A stretch of 9,049 nucleotides of DNA, taken from NCBI GenBank assembly GCA_024278285.1, contig JAJRTM010000734.1, forward strand, positions 1 through 9,049, written 5' to 3'. Every line of letters starts with the position of its first letter. Position 1 is the first letter of the stretch. Shown piece after piece: positions 1 through 8,724 of the stretch. Origin of the DNA: Planctomycetota bacterium (lineage in GTDB: Bacteria; Planctomycetota; Planctomycetia; Planctomycetales; Planctomycetaceae). The position numbers and the translations under genes are program-made. The notes beneath the pieces are model-generated. The model was given only the letters and a program-made list of their open reading frames with translations, had not been told where the DNA came from and searched no databases.

Positions 1-21
1 ACTGACGTTTTAGAGAATAGA

Positions 22-52
22 CATACACGAAAGAGTAAACATTTCGTGTATG
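22..52 (-). terminator. Possible terminator hairpin after the DUF1559 gene
   Basis: Positions 22-32 and 42-52 are perfect 11-base inverted repeats around a 9-base loop. The hairpin lies 27 bases beyond the stop codon of the minus-strand DUF1559 gene, where a terminator is expected. On the minus strand the stem is followed by a pyrimidine-rich but interrupted stretch (TCTATTCTCT), not a clean U run, and the stem is AT-rich. It could therefore be a weak intrinsic terminator, an mRNA 3'-end stabiliser, or a protein-binding dyad. The hairpin itself is directly visible; its role is inferred from position. Confidence 0.45.
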
Positions 53-79
53 CCCAGAGTATGACCGGCTAAACTACAA

Positions 80-1108
<1,029 letters not shown>

Positions 1109-1117
1109 GGGAGCAAA

Positions 1118-1123
1118 CTCCTT
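1118..1123 (-). promoter_or_regulatory. Ribosome binding site that fixes the DUF1559 start
   Basis: On the minus strand AAGGAG lies 9 bases before the ATG at 1108. This is a near-perfect Shine-Dalgarno sequence. It decides for this start over the in-frame ATG at 1171, which would place an unusual 21-residue extension before the prepilin leader. Confidence 0.75.
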
Positions 1124-1264
1124 AAAAGAATAGAGAGTGAAGGATCTGAAACGATCCCAGATAAGTGGCAAGGAAAAATACCCGCCCCGAAAAAGTAAAC
1201 TGCTGAAGAATTATTCGGAAATCTGAAGAAAACATCAGAATTTTGAAACTCTCCGGTTTTCCTT

Positions 1265-1292
1265 ATTATCAGATAAGTCATTAACAAATCAA
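1265..1292 (-). promoter_or_regulatory. Candidate sigma70-type promoter for the DUF1559 gene
   Basis: On the minus strand TTGATT (1292 to 1287) is followed after 16 bases by GATAAT (1270 to 1265). These match the -35 consensus in 4 of 6 positions and the -10 in 5 of 6. The start would fall near 1258, giving a leader of about 150 bases. The -10 overlaps an 11-bp dyad, TTATC-A-GATAA (1266-1276), which could be an operator. The region is AT-rich, so a chance match is possible. Confidence 0.35.
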
Positions 1293-1410
1293 GCAAAACT
1301 AATCCGACTAGCACGAAATTGTCATAAATAGGACAATATTGCCAAAAAAAATAGCAGATATTAGAACGGGTACCATAAGTCGAACCATTCAGTGAAAGTC
1401 GGTAGTGTAC

Positions 1411-4400
1411 TTAATCAATAAAGGTGAATTCATTCATGTTGAAAAGCAGGCGGCAGTAGTTTTTCAGGCCGTTTTTTTCGGTGTATGAAAGTAACAAAGC
1501 TAATTCTTTTTTGTTGGGTTGGCGTCCTGCTGTTTCATAGAAACCTTGTTTCACGGCATGTTCGATGGAATTCGTTTGTGATTCCAGCTTACGCGCGAAC
1601 TCGCCGGACATTGTCACGACAAGTCCGTTGTTAAGCATGGTCAGCGATTGCAGCGGCGTGAGAGATTGATTTCGTTTGGGGACCGATAACGAAGGATCTG
1701 CGCAATCGAGCGTGCTCATAAATGGTTGCAGTTGTGAGCGGACAATGAATCGGTAAATGGAACGCCGGTGTGTGCGAGGATCAGCCGGGTCGTGTAAGTG
1801 ATACTGATAGTGGGGCGAGTGCTGCGGTTTTTCGATGATGAAATCCTGAAATGCCGGTCCGCCCATTTTAAGATCGAGTTTTCCGCTGATAAACAGAATG
1901 CTGTCTCGAATCGCTTCTGCATCGAGTTTTCGCGAAGACATTTTCCAGAACAGGCGGTTATTGGCATCGATATTCATCGCGTGATCGGTTCGTTGGTCAA
2001 CGGTTGGGTTTGATGTCTGTCGATATGTTTTGCTGGTCAGGATGAGGCGATGCAAATCTTTGAGTGATTGTTTACCATCACGAAATTCTGCCGCAAGCCA
2101 ATCGAGTAATTCGGGGTGAGAAGGAATTCCGCCCATGTGACCGAAATCGTTGGCAGTATCAACAATTCCGCTGCCAAAGTGGTACTGCCAGATGCGATTG
2201 GTAATGCTTCGCCAGGTTAAAGGATTATCAGTAGCGGTTAACCAGCTTGCCAAAGCAATACGCCGTTGAGATTCCGCTTGATTGACCGTTTCAGGAAAGC
2301 GAGTCGGGAGATGAGGAAACAGCGAAAGAGTACCCGGGATCGCTTCGTAATCGGGCTTGTTGATGTCCCCCCGTTTCAACAGAAATATCGGTCGCGGTTT
2401 TCCGTTCAGCTTGCCACGTCCGACGAAACTTCCAGAACCGGTATGAACCGTGCCGGAATAAACTCGCTTCGGTTTTGGCAATTGGGCCAGTTGGCTGTTG
2501 ATGGAAGCCCCTCGGCTGCGGGCCTGTTTCAACTTGTGGTGTAGTTCAGGAGTGCCGGCAAGTTGTAGAATTTCCTGTCGTTTCTGTTTGAGTTCTGCGA
2601 GTTTCTGTTCGTTGTCAGATTCCGGGGCGATCCCATCGACCAGATTCGTTTTCGACCAGCGGGGCAGCGATTCAATCGTATCTTTCGCGGTGACCATTTT
2701 ATTGATCGCGATATTCTTTCCTTGAGGATTCAACACTTCCACTTCTGCCAATGCAAGAATATAGTCTCCTTTGCGAGGTGCAAGTTTCGTGGCGGTCACG
2801 CGAATAAACTGTGCTTGAACCGGGGCAGGTAATGCCAGATTCACCGGCAGAATACCGGGGTTGGCAAATTCCTGATTGCGCGATTCAAGACCGGGAACAT
2901 TGAGAATCGTGATATCCTTTTCAAAATTAGGATCGTTACTGATCTCAACCTTAAAGCGAACCGGAAAGCCGAACCCGGCGCCAATATTATTGTAATTATC
3001 GAAACAGGGTCGCATGATAATATGTGAAAGCGGCTGTGGTTTTCCCAAGTTGATCTGCACCCATTTGGTTTCGTTCTGTTTCGTAGAAATCGCACTGTGG
3101 TAGCCATACGCTGGGTTGAGGCCCGATTTCCCCTTCTTTTCGTAAGTGGAAATCAGCTTTTCGATTTTGATCAATTCCTCTCCGGCTGCATCGTGCAAGG
3201 TGCGTGCAAGGCGTTTTTCGGTTTGCTTGGCTTCTTCTTTATCCTGCTTTAATCGAAGGTACTTTTTGAGGAGGGCAGGGTCATCGAAGTAATCCCGATC
3301 CGCACGATCGAGCGCTGCAAAAACTGCTTGTAGAGCGTAATAATCATCCTGGGAAATCGGATCGAACTTATGATGATGGCACTGGGCGCATCCAACCGTC
3401 AAGCTGCAAAACGATTCGATGGTGCTTCGAACCATGTCGTCGCGATCAAGGTGCCGGGCGATCTTGCCATCGGTTTTTGTTTCCGGCACTTCCGCATGCC
3501 CCACAAAATCCCAGGGACCAGCCGAGATAAATCCCATGGCAACAATTCCATCGGAAGAATCCGGGAACAGCGCATCTCCGGCGATCTGTTCCTGCACAAA
3601 CCGCGACCAGTTTTTATCTGCATTGAAAGAGCGAATCACATAATCTCGATAAGGCCAGGCGTTTGGACGCGGTTTGTCTTTATCGTAACCGTGCGTATCG
3701 CCGTAATGGACAATATCCAACCAGTGCCTGGCCCAACGCTCGCCGTATCGGGGGGAGGCGAGCAACTCTTCAATCAATTTGGCATAGGCATCGGGAGCAG
3801 CATCATTTACAAAATCTTCGATCTGCTTTGGCGTGGGGGGCAGGCCAATCAAATCGAAATAAACTCTGCGAATAAGCATCGACCGATTTGCCGGTGGTGA
3901 CATCTGCAATCCTTCCTTTTGCAACCGCTTTGCAACGAAGGCGTCAATCGGATTCGGCTTCTGGGTAGAAGCCGATTTTATTTCGACTTCTGGTATCGCA
4001 GGTCGTTTAAGTGGCTGGAAAGACCACCAGTTTGTATCATAAATGGCAACCGGCTTCAGGTGCATTTCGTCTGGCCAGGTCGCGCCTTCTGAAATCCAGC
4101 GATGAATGATGGCTTGTTCGTTTTTTGAAAGTGGCGGCTTCCCTTTAGGCATTTCCGCTTGCGGTGTTTGAGAATTCTCCGCTTGTTCGGTTGTGATTAA
4201 TGCCATTAAATAACTGGAATCGGGATCGCCCGCATCAACCGCTTCGCCACTTTCGCCGCCCTGTTTCATCGCTTCAGCACTATGAAGCGAAAGTTCTCCC
4301 TTGGAAAAATCTTCGTTATGACATTCCAGACAATGCTTTGTCAGGATGGGTGCTACCTGGTCACGAAAGAAAATTTCCTGCTGGGCGAGAGGCGTTTTGT

Positions 4401-4485
4401 CCTCGCCCTTTGCAGGCAAAGCGATGCAGAAAAGCAGTCCGCAGGATATCACGGTTCGGGAGAAGGTTGAGGAAATCGACATCAT
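1411..4485 (-). CDS. PSCyt1-DUF1549-DUF1553 (PSD1) secreted planctomycete cytochrome protein
   Basis: A complete 1024-residue member of the planctomycete PSCyt1/PSCyt2/PSD1 family. A signal peptide (residues 1-27, likely cut after AKG) sends it out of the cytoplasm. A C-type haem site CLECH (52-56) opens the PSCyt1 domain. The DUF1549 domain (about 178-390) includes the family motif CAQCHHHKFDP, with a second CXXCH at 366-370. A charged, probably coiled-coil stretch (403-450) leads to a discoidin-like beta-rich insert (about 455-586) and what looks like the start of a second one (590-620). DUF1553 fills about 720-1000, with NRIWQYHFG and the SHPELLDWLA motif, and the protein ends in the usual NEFTFID. 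The function is unknown. Haem sites and carbohydrate-binding-like inserts have led to proposals of roles in polysaccharide breakdown or electron transfer. Family members often pair with a DUF1501 gene, which is absent on both sides here. The start begins with two consecutive ATGs and has no clear Shine-Dalgarno sequence. Confidence 0.95.
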   Translation of the reverse strand: MMSISSTFSRTVISCGLLFCIALPAKGEDKTPLAQQEIFFRDQVAPILTKHCLECHNEDFSKGELSLHSAEAMKQGGESGEAVDAGDPDSSYLMALITTEQAENSQTPQAEMPKGKPPLSKNEQAIIHRWISEGATWPDEMHLKPVAIYDTNWWSFQPLKRPAIPEVEIKSASTQKPNPIDAFVAKRLQKEGLQMSPPANRSMLIRRVYFDLIGLPPTPKQIEDFVNDAAPDAYAKLIEELLASPRYGERWARHWLDIVHYGDTHGYDKDKPRPNAWPYRDYVIRSFNADKNWSRFVQEQIAGDALFPDSSDGIVAMGFISAGPWDFVGHAEVPETKTDGKIARHLDRDDMVRSTIESFCSLTVGCAQCHHHKFDPISQDDYYALQAVFAALDRADRDYFDDPALLKKYLRLKQDKEEAKQTEKRLARTLHDAAGEELIKIEKLISTYEKKGKSGLNPAYGYHSAISTKQNETKWVQINLGKPQPLSHIIMRPCFDNYNNIGAGFGFPVRFKVEISNDPNFEKDITILNVPGLESRNQEFANPGILPVNLALPAPVQAQFIRVTATKLAPRKGDYILALAEVEVLNPQGKNIAINKMVTAKDTIESLPRWSKTNLVDGIAPESDNEQKLAELKQKRQEILQLAGTPELHHKLKQARSRGASINSQLAQLPKPKRVYSGTVHTGSGSFVGRGKLNGKPRPIFLLKRGDINKPDYEAIPGTLSLFPHLPTRFPETVNQAESQRRIALASWLTATDNPLTWRSITNRIWQYHFGSGIVDTANDFGHMGGIPSHPELLDWLAAEFRDGKQSLKDLHRLILTSKTYRQTSNPTVDQRTDHAMNIDANNRLFWKMSSRKLDAEAIRDSILFISGKLDLKMGGPAFQDFIIEKPQHSPHYQYHLHDPADPRTHRRSIYRFIVRSQLQPFMSTLDCADPSLSVPKRNQSLTPLQSLTMLNNGLVVTMSGEFARKLESQTNSIEHAVKQGFYETAGRQPNKKELALLLSYTEKNGLKNYCRLLFNMNEFTFID

Positions 4486-4553
4486 GAGAAGATTTTCAAT
4501 CGAAGTAATGATTTCGAGGTTAACGGCAGGAATAGGGAAGTCATCAAACCCAT

Positions 4554-4559
4554 TTTATA
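4554..4559 (-). promoter_or_regulatory. Possible -10 box for the PSD1 gene
   Basis: On the minus strand TATAAA (4559 to 4554) matches the -10 consensus in 5 of 6 positions, roughly 70 bases upstream of the ATG at 4485. No good -35 is seen at the right distance. The 236-bp region 4486-4721 separates the divergent PSD1 and purL genes and must carry promoters for both. For purL only weak AT-rich candidates are visible around 4665-4677. A 6-bp inverted repeat (AGTAAA 4586-4591, TTTACT 4603-4608) lies between them and is too short to interpret. Confidence 0.22.
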
Positions 4560-4721
4560 TGTGTATGATGAGATTACCAGTCTGAAGTAAAAAAATGGCT
4601 GATTTACTGGTCAGAGGGGCACTCTTTTCTTTCGAACCGCTCTGTTCATTCCAAAATATGACCCGATATGCTAAATACGGTTCTCGCAGAAATTCGTATT
4701 TGATTGAGAGAAACAGACGCC

Positions 4722-7661
4722 ATGCTTTGGGAAATTGAAATTACATCGGCTGAGCAGTTTACCGACCGGGAAGCGGCCCGGGTTCTGGGAGAATGCAGCA
4801 GCCTGAACTGCAATTCGATCACGCAAGTTCATTCCGCCCGACTGTTTCTGATACAGGGGGCATCGCTGAGTGAAGACGAATTGAATTCGATTGAACAGTT
4901 GCTGACCGACCCCGTGACCGAAAGTTCAACTCGCAGATTACTCGCTTCGGAAACAGGAGCAGAACCAGTAACCCAGACCGGTTGCAATTTCAAGCAGCAA
5001 ATTCAAATTCTGTTTAAGCCCGGCATGACAGATAATGTCGCGATGAGTGCCAAGCGAGAACTGCAACAACGCGGCTTGCCGGTTGAAGAAGTCGCGACTG
5101 TTCGCAGATACTGGTTCAACGCGGATGCTGATGCCTCGCAGGTGGATCGAGTCATTTCTAAAATCCTGGCGAACGATGCGATCGAACGTGTTGCCGTTGG
5201 TCCACTTCAGTTGACCAGCATTACATTGGGGCATGATGTTGCGTTCGAATTGAAGCACGTGCAACTTTCCGGTTTGAACGACGAACAACTGATGCAGATT
5301 TCGCAGGAGAATTTGCTCTCTCTTTCGGCGGTTGAAATGCGCACCATTCAACAATACTTCAAAGAGTTGGACCGAGAGCCGACCGATATCGAACTGGAAA
5401 CGATTGCCCAAACCTGGAGCGAACATTGTTCCCATAAAACATTAGCCGGGAGAATTAAATACGAGGATGGAACGCAAACGCTGCATTTTGAAAACATGCT
5501 CAAGGAAACAATTTTCGCTGCAACGGTTTCGATACGAGAATCTTTAGGGGATGACGACTGGTGCGTTTCTGTGTTCAGCGATAACGCAGGCATTGTCACT
5601 TTCAACGAAACTTACGATGCCTGTTTCAAAGTTGAAACGCATAATCGTCCTTCCGCATTAGAACCGTACGGCGGGGCGAACACTGGAATAGGGGGCGTCA
5701 TTCGCGATTGTCTTGGCACAGGCATGGGGGGCAAGCCGGTTGCCAATACCGATGTCTTCTGTTTTGCTCCGTCGGATATTTCACACGACGATTTACCGCC
5801 CGGCGTGTTGCATCCGAAAACGATCTCACGCGGCGTTGTCGCTGGTGTGCGTGATTACGGGAACCGCATGGGCATTCCGACTGTTAACGGTGCCGTCTAT
5901 TTTGATGAGCGCTACATTGGCAACCCGCTTGTTTATTGTGGGAACGTTGCCATCATTCCCCGCGGCAAAGCATTCAAAGAAGTGCAGCCGGGTGATTACA
6001 TCGTTTCGATTGGCGGGCGAACCGGGCTGGATGGTATCCACGGGGCGACTTTCTCTTCTGCCGTTCTTACCGATAAAAGTGAAGAAACATCCGGCGGTGC
6101 GGTTCAAATTGGGAATGCGATCACCGAAAAAATGGTGGCTGATGTTGTTCTGAAAACGCGAGACCTCGAATTATTCTCTTCCATCACCGATTGCGGGGCA
6201 GGCGGCTTCAGTAGTGCGATTGGAGAAATGGCCGAAGATATCGGAGCAGAAGTCTGGCTCGATCAAGCACCGCTGAAGTATTCGGGCCTCACTTATATGG
6301 AGATCTGGATTTCCGAAGCACAGGAACGAATGGTTCTTTCGGTTCCGCCAGAAAAGTGGGAAAAATTCAAAGATGTCTGTGAAAGCGAAGGCGTGGAAGC
6401 ATCGATTCTGGGGAAATTCACAGATTCGAAAAAGCTTGTTTTGAAGTATCAGGACCAGCAGGTAGGCGAACTTGACCTCGCTTTCATGCACGATGGCAGG
6501 CCGCCGATTGTGCGTGATGCTGTTTATGAGCCGCGGGAAATCGTACCGGTTTCGCTTCCCGAACAAGAAAATCACAACGAAGATTTGCTCAATATTCTTG
6601 CCTCGCCGAATGTGTGCAGCAAAGAATGGATCATCAGGCAATACGATCATGAAGTGCAGGCCGGTTCTGTCGTTAAGCCGCTTGTGGGTGTTGAAAACGA
6701 TGGCCCAGCCGATGCCGCCGTTGTTCAACCGGATTGGAACTCGCAGCGTGGCTTGGTGATATCAAACGGAATGAATCCGCATTACGGCGATCTTGATCCA
6801 TACCGCATGGCGACATCTGCGATCGACGAAGCAATGCGGAACTGCATCGCAACCGGGGCTGACCCGCAGAAAATTGCGATCCTCGATAACTTCTGCTGGG
6901 GCAACACCGACCGCCCGGAAACACTCGGTGCGCTGGTCCGCTCTGCGATCGGGTGTCAGGATGCTGCGATTGGTTTCGGGACACCTTTTATCAGCGGAAA
7001 AGATTCGCTGCATAACGAATTTACTTATCCCGAAAACGGAGAGCAAAAAACGGTCGCGATTCCTTATTCGCTTTTAATCAGCGCCCTGGGGCAAATCGAA
7101 GATATTCAAAATGCAGTCACGATGGATTTGAAAACGGCTGGCAATCAAATTGCAATTGTTGGCATCACACGCAATGAGTTAGGGGGGAGTCATTACTGTT
7201 TAGTGAATGAATTAAACGGCGGCGAAGTCCCGAAAGTTGACTTCACTTCGGCGATGAAAGTTTTCAACTCATTACATGAATCAATGCAAAACAGGTTGAT
7301 CAGAAGTTGTCACGATTTAAGTGAAGGGGGACTTGCTGTCACGGCTGCGGAAATGGCTTTTGCCGGTGGTCTGGGACTCGATCTTTATCTCGAAGATATG
7401 CCGTCGGAATTCCCCGCAGATTTATCTCAAGCCGATCTTGTCAAACTGTTTTCAGAAAGTAACAGTCGGTTTCTGATTGAAGTGACGCCAGAAAACACCG
7501 AAAAAGTAGAGGATCTTTTTGTTGAACTTCCGTTTGCCTGGATTGGTGCGGTTTCAGAAGATCCGCAATTATCGATCTGGAATTCAAACGGCGATCTCAT
7601 TATCCGCGAACCAAACAAAACCCTCAAAGCCGCCTGGCAAAACAAAATCAACTGGGATTGA
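4722..7661 (+). CDS. purL: Phosphoribosylformylglycinamidine synthase, synthetase subunit PurL with PurS-like N-terminus
   Basis: Makes FGAM from FGAR, ATP and ammonia, the fourth step of de novo purine synthesis, in the cytoplasm. The product is 979 residues: longer than small PurL (about 740) and shorter than the E. coli type (about 1,300). Residues about 1-165 look like two PurS-like modules (the clearer one is 91-161). A FGAM-synthase linker follows to about 230, then the catalytic SEHCSHK motif (233-239, H235). Two AIRS-type halves follow. The first has [14 protein letters not shown] (305-318) and DCGAGGF (490-496); the second has SGKDSL (758-763) and CHDLSEGGL (863-871). The protein ends where the synthetase core normally ends, so there is no glutaminase domain, and a separate PurQ must supply ammonia. 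The frame stays open upstream to a TTG at 4704, but ATG 4722 gives the natural MLWEIEI start. Only a weak GAGAG precedes it. No other pur gene is in the window. Confidence 0.95.
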   Translation: MLWEIEITSAEQFTDREAARVLGECSSLNCNSITQVHSARLFLIQGASLSEDELNSIEQLLTDPVTESSTRRLLASETGAEPVTQTGCNFKQQIQILFKPGMTDNVAMSAKRELQQRGLPVEEVATVRRYWFNADADASQVDRVISKILANDAIERVAVGPLQLTSITLGHDVAFELKHVQLSGLNDEQLMQISQENLLSLSAVEMRTIQQYFKELDREPTDIELETIAQTWSEHCSHKTLAGRIKYEDGTQTLHFENMLKETIFAATVSIRESLGDDDWCVSVFSDNAGIVTFNETYDACFKVETHNRPSALEPYGGANTGIGGVIRDCLGTGMGGKPVANTDVFCFAPSDISHDDLPPGVLHPKTISRGVVAGVRDYGNRMGIPTVNGAVYFDERYIGNPLVYCGNVAIIPRGKAFKEVQPGDYIVSIGGRTGLDGIHGATFSSAVLTDKSEETSGGAVQIGNAITEKMVADVVLKTRDLELFSSITDCGAGGFSSAIGEMAEDIGAEVWLDQAPLKYSGLTYMEIWISEAQERMVLSVPPEKWEKFKDVCESEGVEASILGKFTDSKKLVLKYQDQQVGELDLAFMHDGRPPIVRDAVYEPREIVPVSLPEQENHNEDLLNILASPNVCSKEWIIRQYDHEVQAGSVVKPLVGVENDGPADAAVVQPDWNSQRGLVISNGMNPHYGDLDPYRMATSAIDEAMRNCIATGADPQKIAILDNFCWGNTDRPETLGALVRSAIGCQDAAIGFGTPFISGKDSLHNEFTYPENGEQKTVAIPYSLLISALGQIEDIQNAVTMDLKTAGNQIAIVGITRNELGGSHYCLVNELNGGEVPKVDFTSAMKVFNSLHESMQNRLIRSCHDLSEGGLAVTAAEMAFAGGLGLDLYLEDMPSEFPADLSQADLVKLFSESNSRFLIEVTPENTEKVEDLFVELPFAWIGAVSEDPQLSIWNSNGDLIIREPNKTLKAAWQNKINWD

Positions 7662-7722
7662 GCATACCGATCAGCTATTTATCGAAATGTTGCGAAAAAG
7701 TGACCAGATCTTTCCAGGCGAG

Positions 7723-7739
7723 CCGGGTTAAGTACCCGG
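7723..7739. terminator. GC-rich hairpin between convergent purL and the ACT gene
   Basis: CCGGGT (7723-7728) and ACCCGG (7734-7739) form a perfect 6-bp stem around a 5-base loop. It lies 62 bases past the purL stop and overlaps the TAA stop codon of the convergent ACT gene (7728-7730). Its place between two genes that end head-on suggests a shared transcription stop. Neither strand shows a U run after the stem, so it is not a standard intrinsic terminator, and it may only slow polymerase or protect 3' ends. Confidence 0.3.
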
Positions 7740-8306
7740 TAGAAATTCGGTTGTAATTTCTCGGGGGAATTCTGTTATATTGTACTGTTCTTCGTGTTGC
7801 AGGATAATGTCGAGGCCATTGATCGCGCCAAAACTTTCAAGCTCCTTGGTGAGGTTATCGCTTTGTGATTGATCGGGAATGTTAATCTGCATCACCAGAG
7901 AAAATGATTCCGGGGAATCCGGGACAGCGTACATTCTTTGAATATCGACCAGCTCCTGAGCGAGCAATGCACAAATTGCCCTGACAACGCCTGGGGCGTC
8001 TTTGCCGGTAATGGAAAGAAAAAACCTCTCTCCTGATGGTGCCTTGAGCAATTCTTCGGGTGGCATACTACGGATAAGAACTTCCATTTCGTAGGCACGT
8101 CCAACATTGAGCAGGTGGTCGCGAATGACTTCCCAATTTCTATGTGGTGGGAATTCTGCTGCAACGGTCATCGTAAATAATCCATGCACGACAGTTTGGG
8201 TGGCGTACTTCATGTCGCCCCCAAGTTCCGCCATCGCAGTTGTTACCGCAGCGAGAACTCCCGGCCTGTTTTGTGAGGTCATCGTAATAAAAAAGCGATG
8301 AGGCAT
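7728..8306 (-). CDS. Tandem ACT-domain protein, GcvR-like
   Basis: A 192-residue protein made of two ACT domains (about 3-77 and 94-170) joined by a short linker. A tail of about 20 residues ends in FLPGT. Each domain opens with the typical strand-loop-helix signature: NRPGVLAAV (13-21) and KDAPGVVRAI (102-111). There is no DNA-binding or catalytic domain, so it is a stand-alone sensor like GcvR, the glycine cleavage repressor accessory protein of enterobacteria. ACT domains usually bind amino acids or related small ligands. Glycine is a possibility from family resemblance only, and the actual ligand and partner are unknown. The start is supported by AGGA (8316 to 8313) 6 bases before the ATG. 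It is convergent with purL and divergent from the AI-2E-type permease gene. Its leader carries one copy of the 39-bp inverted repeat described at 8339-8377. Confidence 0.87.
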   Translation of the reverse strand: MPHRFFITMTSQNRPGVLAAVTTAMAELGGDMKYATQTVVHGLFTMTVAAEFPPHRNWEVIRDHLLNVGRAYEMEVLIRSMPPEELLKAPSGERFFLSITGKDAPGVVRAICALLAQELVDIQRMYAVPDSPESFSLVMQINIPDQSQSDNLTKELESFGAINGLDIILQHEEQYNITEFPREITTEFLPGT

Positions 8307-8338
8307 GAGCAGTCCTACTTAATTTCAGAAATGAATTC

Positions 8339-8377
8339 CCCAGCACGGCTGGTTTATTCTGGTAGCCGTAACCAAAA
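8339..8377 (-). repeat. 39-bp inverted repeat, left copy (ACT gene leader)
   Basis: Read on the minus strand, this copy matches 8725-8763 on the plus strand at 34 of 39 positions without gaps. It ends 32 bases before the ACT start codon. On the minus strand ACGGCT (8369 to 8364) can pair with AGCCGT (8350 to 8345) as a 6-bp hairpin. A competing hairpin, CCAGC-CGG-GCTGG style, can form from 8352 to 8340 using part of the same bases. Similarity between the copies is visible directly; transcription into the ACT mRNA is inferred from position. Confidence 0.75.
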
Positions 8378-8413
8378 GTAAACATAGAAAATTTGCAATA
8401 GTCGTAAAGAAAT

Positions 8414-8457
8414 CAACGTTGGTAACATCGATGTTAGAAAGTGTTTTGAAAACACTT
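8414..8457. promoter_or_regulatory. Cluster of three palindromes, operator-like
   Basis: CAACGTTG (8414-8421) is an 8-bp palindrome. It is followed by a perfect 14-bp palindrome, TAACATCGATGTTA (8423-8436). Two bases later comes a 19-bp palindrome with 9-bp arms around a single G (8439-8457, arms AAGTGTTTT and AAAACACTT). All lie about 110-150 bases upstream of the ACT start. Such symmetric sites are typical of binding by dimeric regulators. The 19-bp one could also form a hairpin, but no U run follows it, so a terminator is unlikely. Confidence 0.4.
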
Positions 8458-8683
8458 AGAACGAACTTCATTTTATGAAAGGAAAGAGATATCAGATAAG
8501 ATCAGTGGACAACGATACCTCATACAGCATACCATCCGCAATCGAGTGCTGTTTCGCAAGTCACTTGTGGAAATAGTCAATGGGGCATTGGAATTTCTGA
8601 AATAATCTGAACCATCTACTGTTCCTGACGTTTCCTTAATCGTTTTCTACATAGCTCCCATCATACGTTCTATATTACTAACG

Positions 8684-8705
8684 GTAAAAGTTTACGAACG
8701 GTTCG
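8684..8705. promoter_or_regulatory. Two adjoining dyads upstream of the permease gene
   Basis: GTAAA-AG-TTTAC (8684-8695) is joined end to end with CGAAC-G-GTTCG (8695-8705). They sit just downstream of the possible -10 box TATATT (8671-8676) and before the right 39-bp repeat. This is the place for a repressor operator of the downstream gene. Each dyad is only 5 bp per arm, so chance cannot be excluded. Confidence 0.25.
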
Positions 8706-8724
8706 CAAATATTAGAAAATTAGT

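Larger units (their letters stand above)
1109..1410. other. Intergenic region between the PSD1 and DUF1559 genes
   Basis: About 300 bases without a credible gene on either strand. It holds the DUF1559 ribosome binding site and the candidate promoter at 1265-1292. It also holds an inverted repeat ATTGTC-N8-GACAAT (1318-1323 and 1332-1337) that could be an operator. A run of eight A at 1344-1351 reads as U8 on the minus strand, downstream of the PSD1 gene. No convincing GC-rich stem precedes that run, so no terminator for the PSD1 gene is called. Confidence 0.5.

Noticed and set aside
1344..1351. Run of eight A (U8 on the minus strand) as terminator of the PSD1 gene
   Set aside because: No stable stem precedes it; only the 6-bp GGTACC palindrome is nearby, at the wrong spacing.
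3370..3900. Open frame of 176 codons on the plus strand, antisense to the PSD1 gene
   Set aside because: It lies fully inside the DUF1549-coding part of a well-recognised gene, shows no family motif or ribosome binding site, and has the composition expected of a shadow frame.
4704..4721. TTG at 4704 as start of purL
   Set aside because: The six added residues (MRETDA) add nothing recognisable, and ATG 4722 gives the expected MLWEI start. Neither has a strong Shine-Dalgarno sequence, so some doubt remains.
8140..8385. Minus-strand open frame spanning the ACT start and leader
   Set aside because: It overlaps the ACT gene in another frame, runs through the leader repeat, and has no recognisable protein features.
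1267..8500. Shared 11-mer TATCAGATAAG at 1267-1277 and 8490-8500, and repeated GTAAAC strings in several intergenic stretches
   Set aside because: Matches of this length are expected by chance in AT-rich non-coding DNA of this window size, and the contexts differ.
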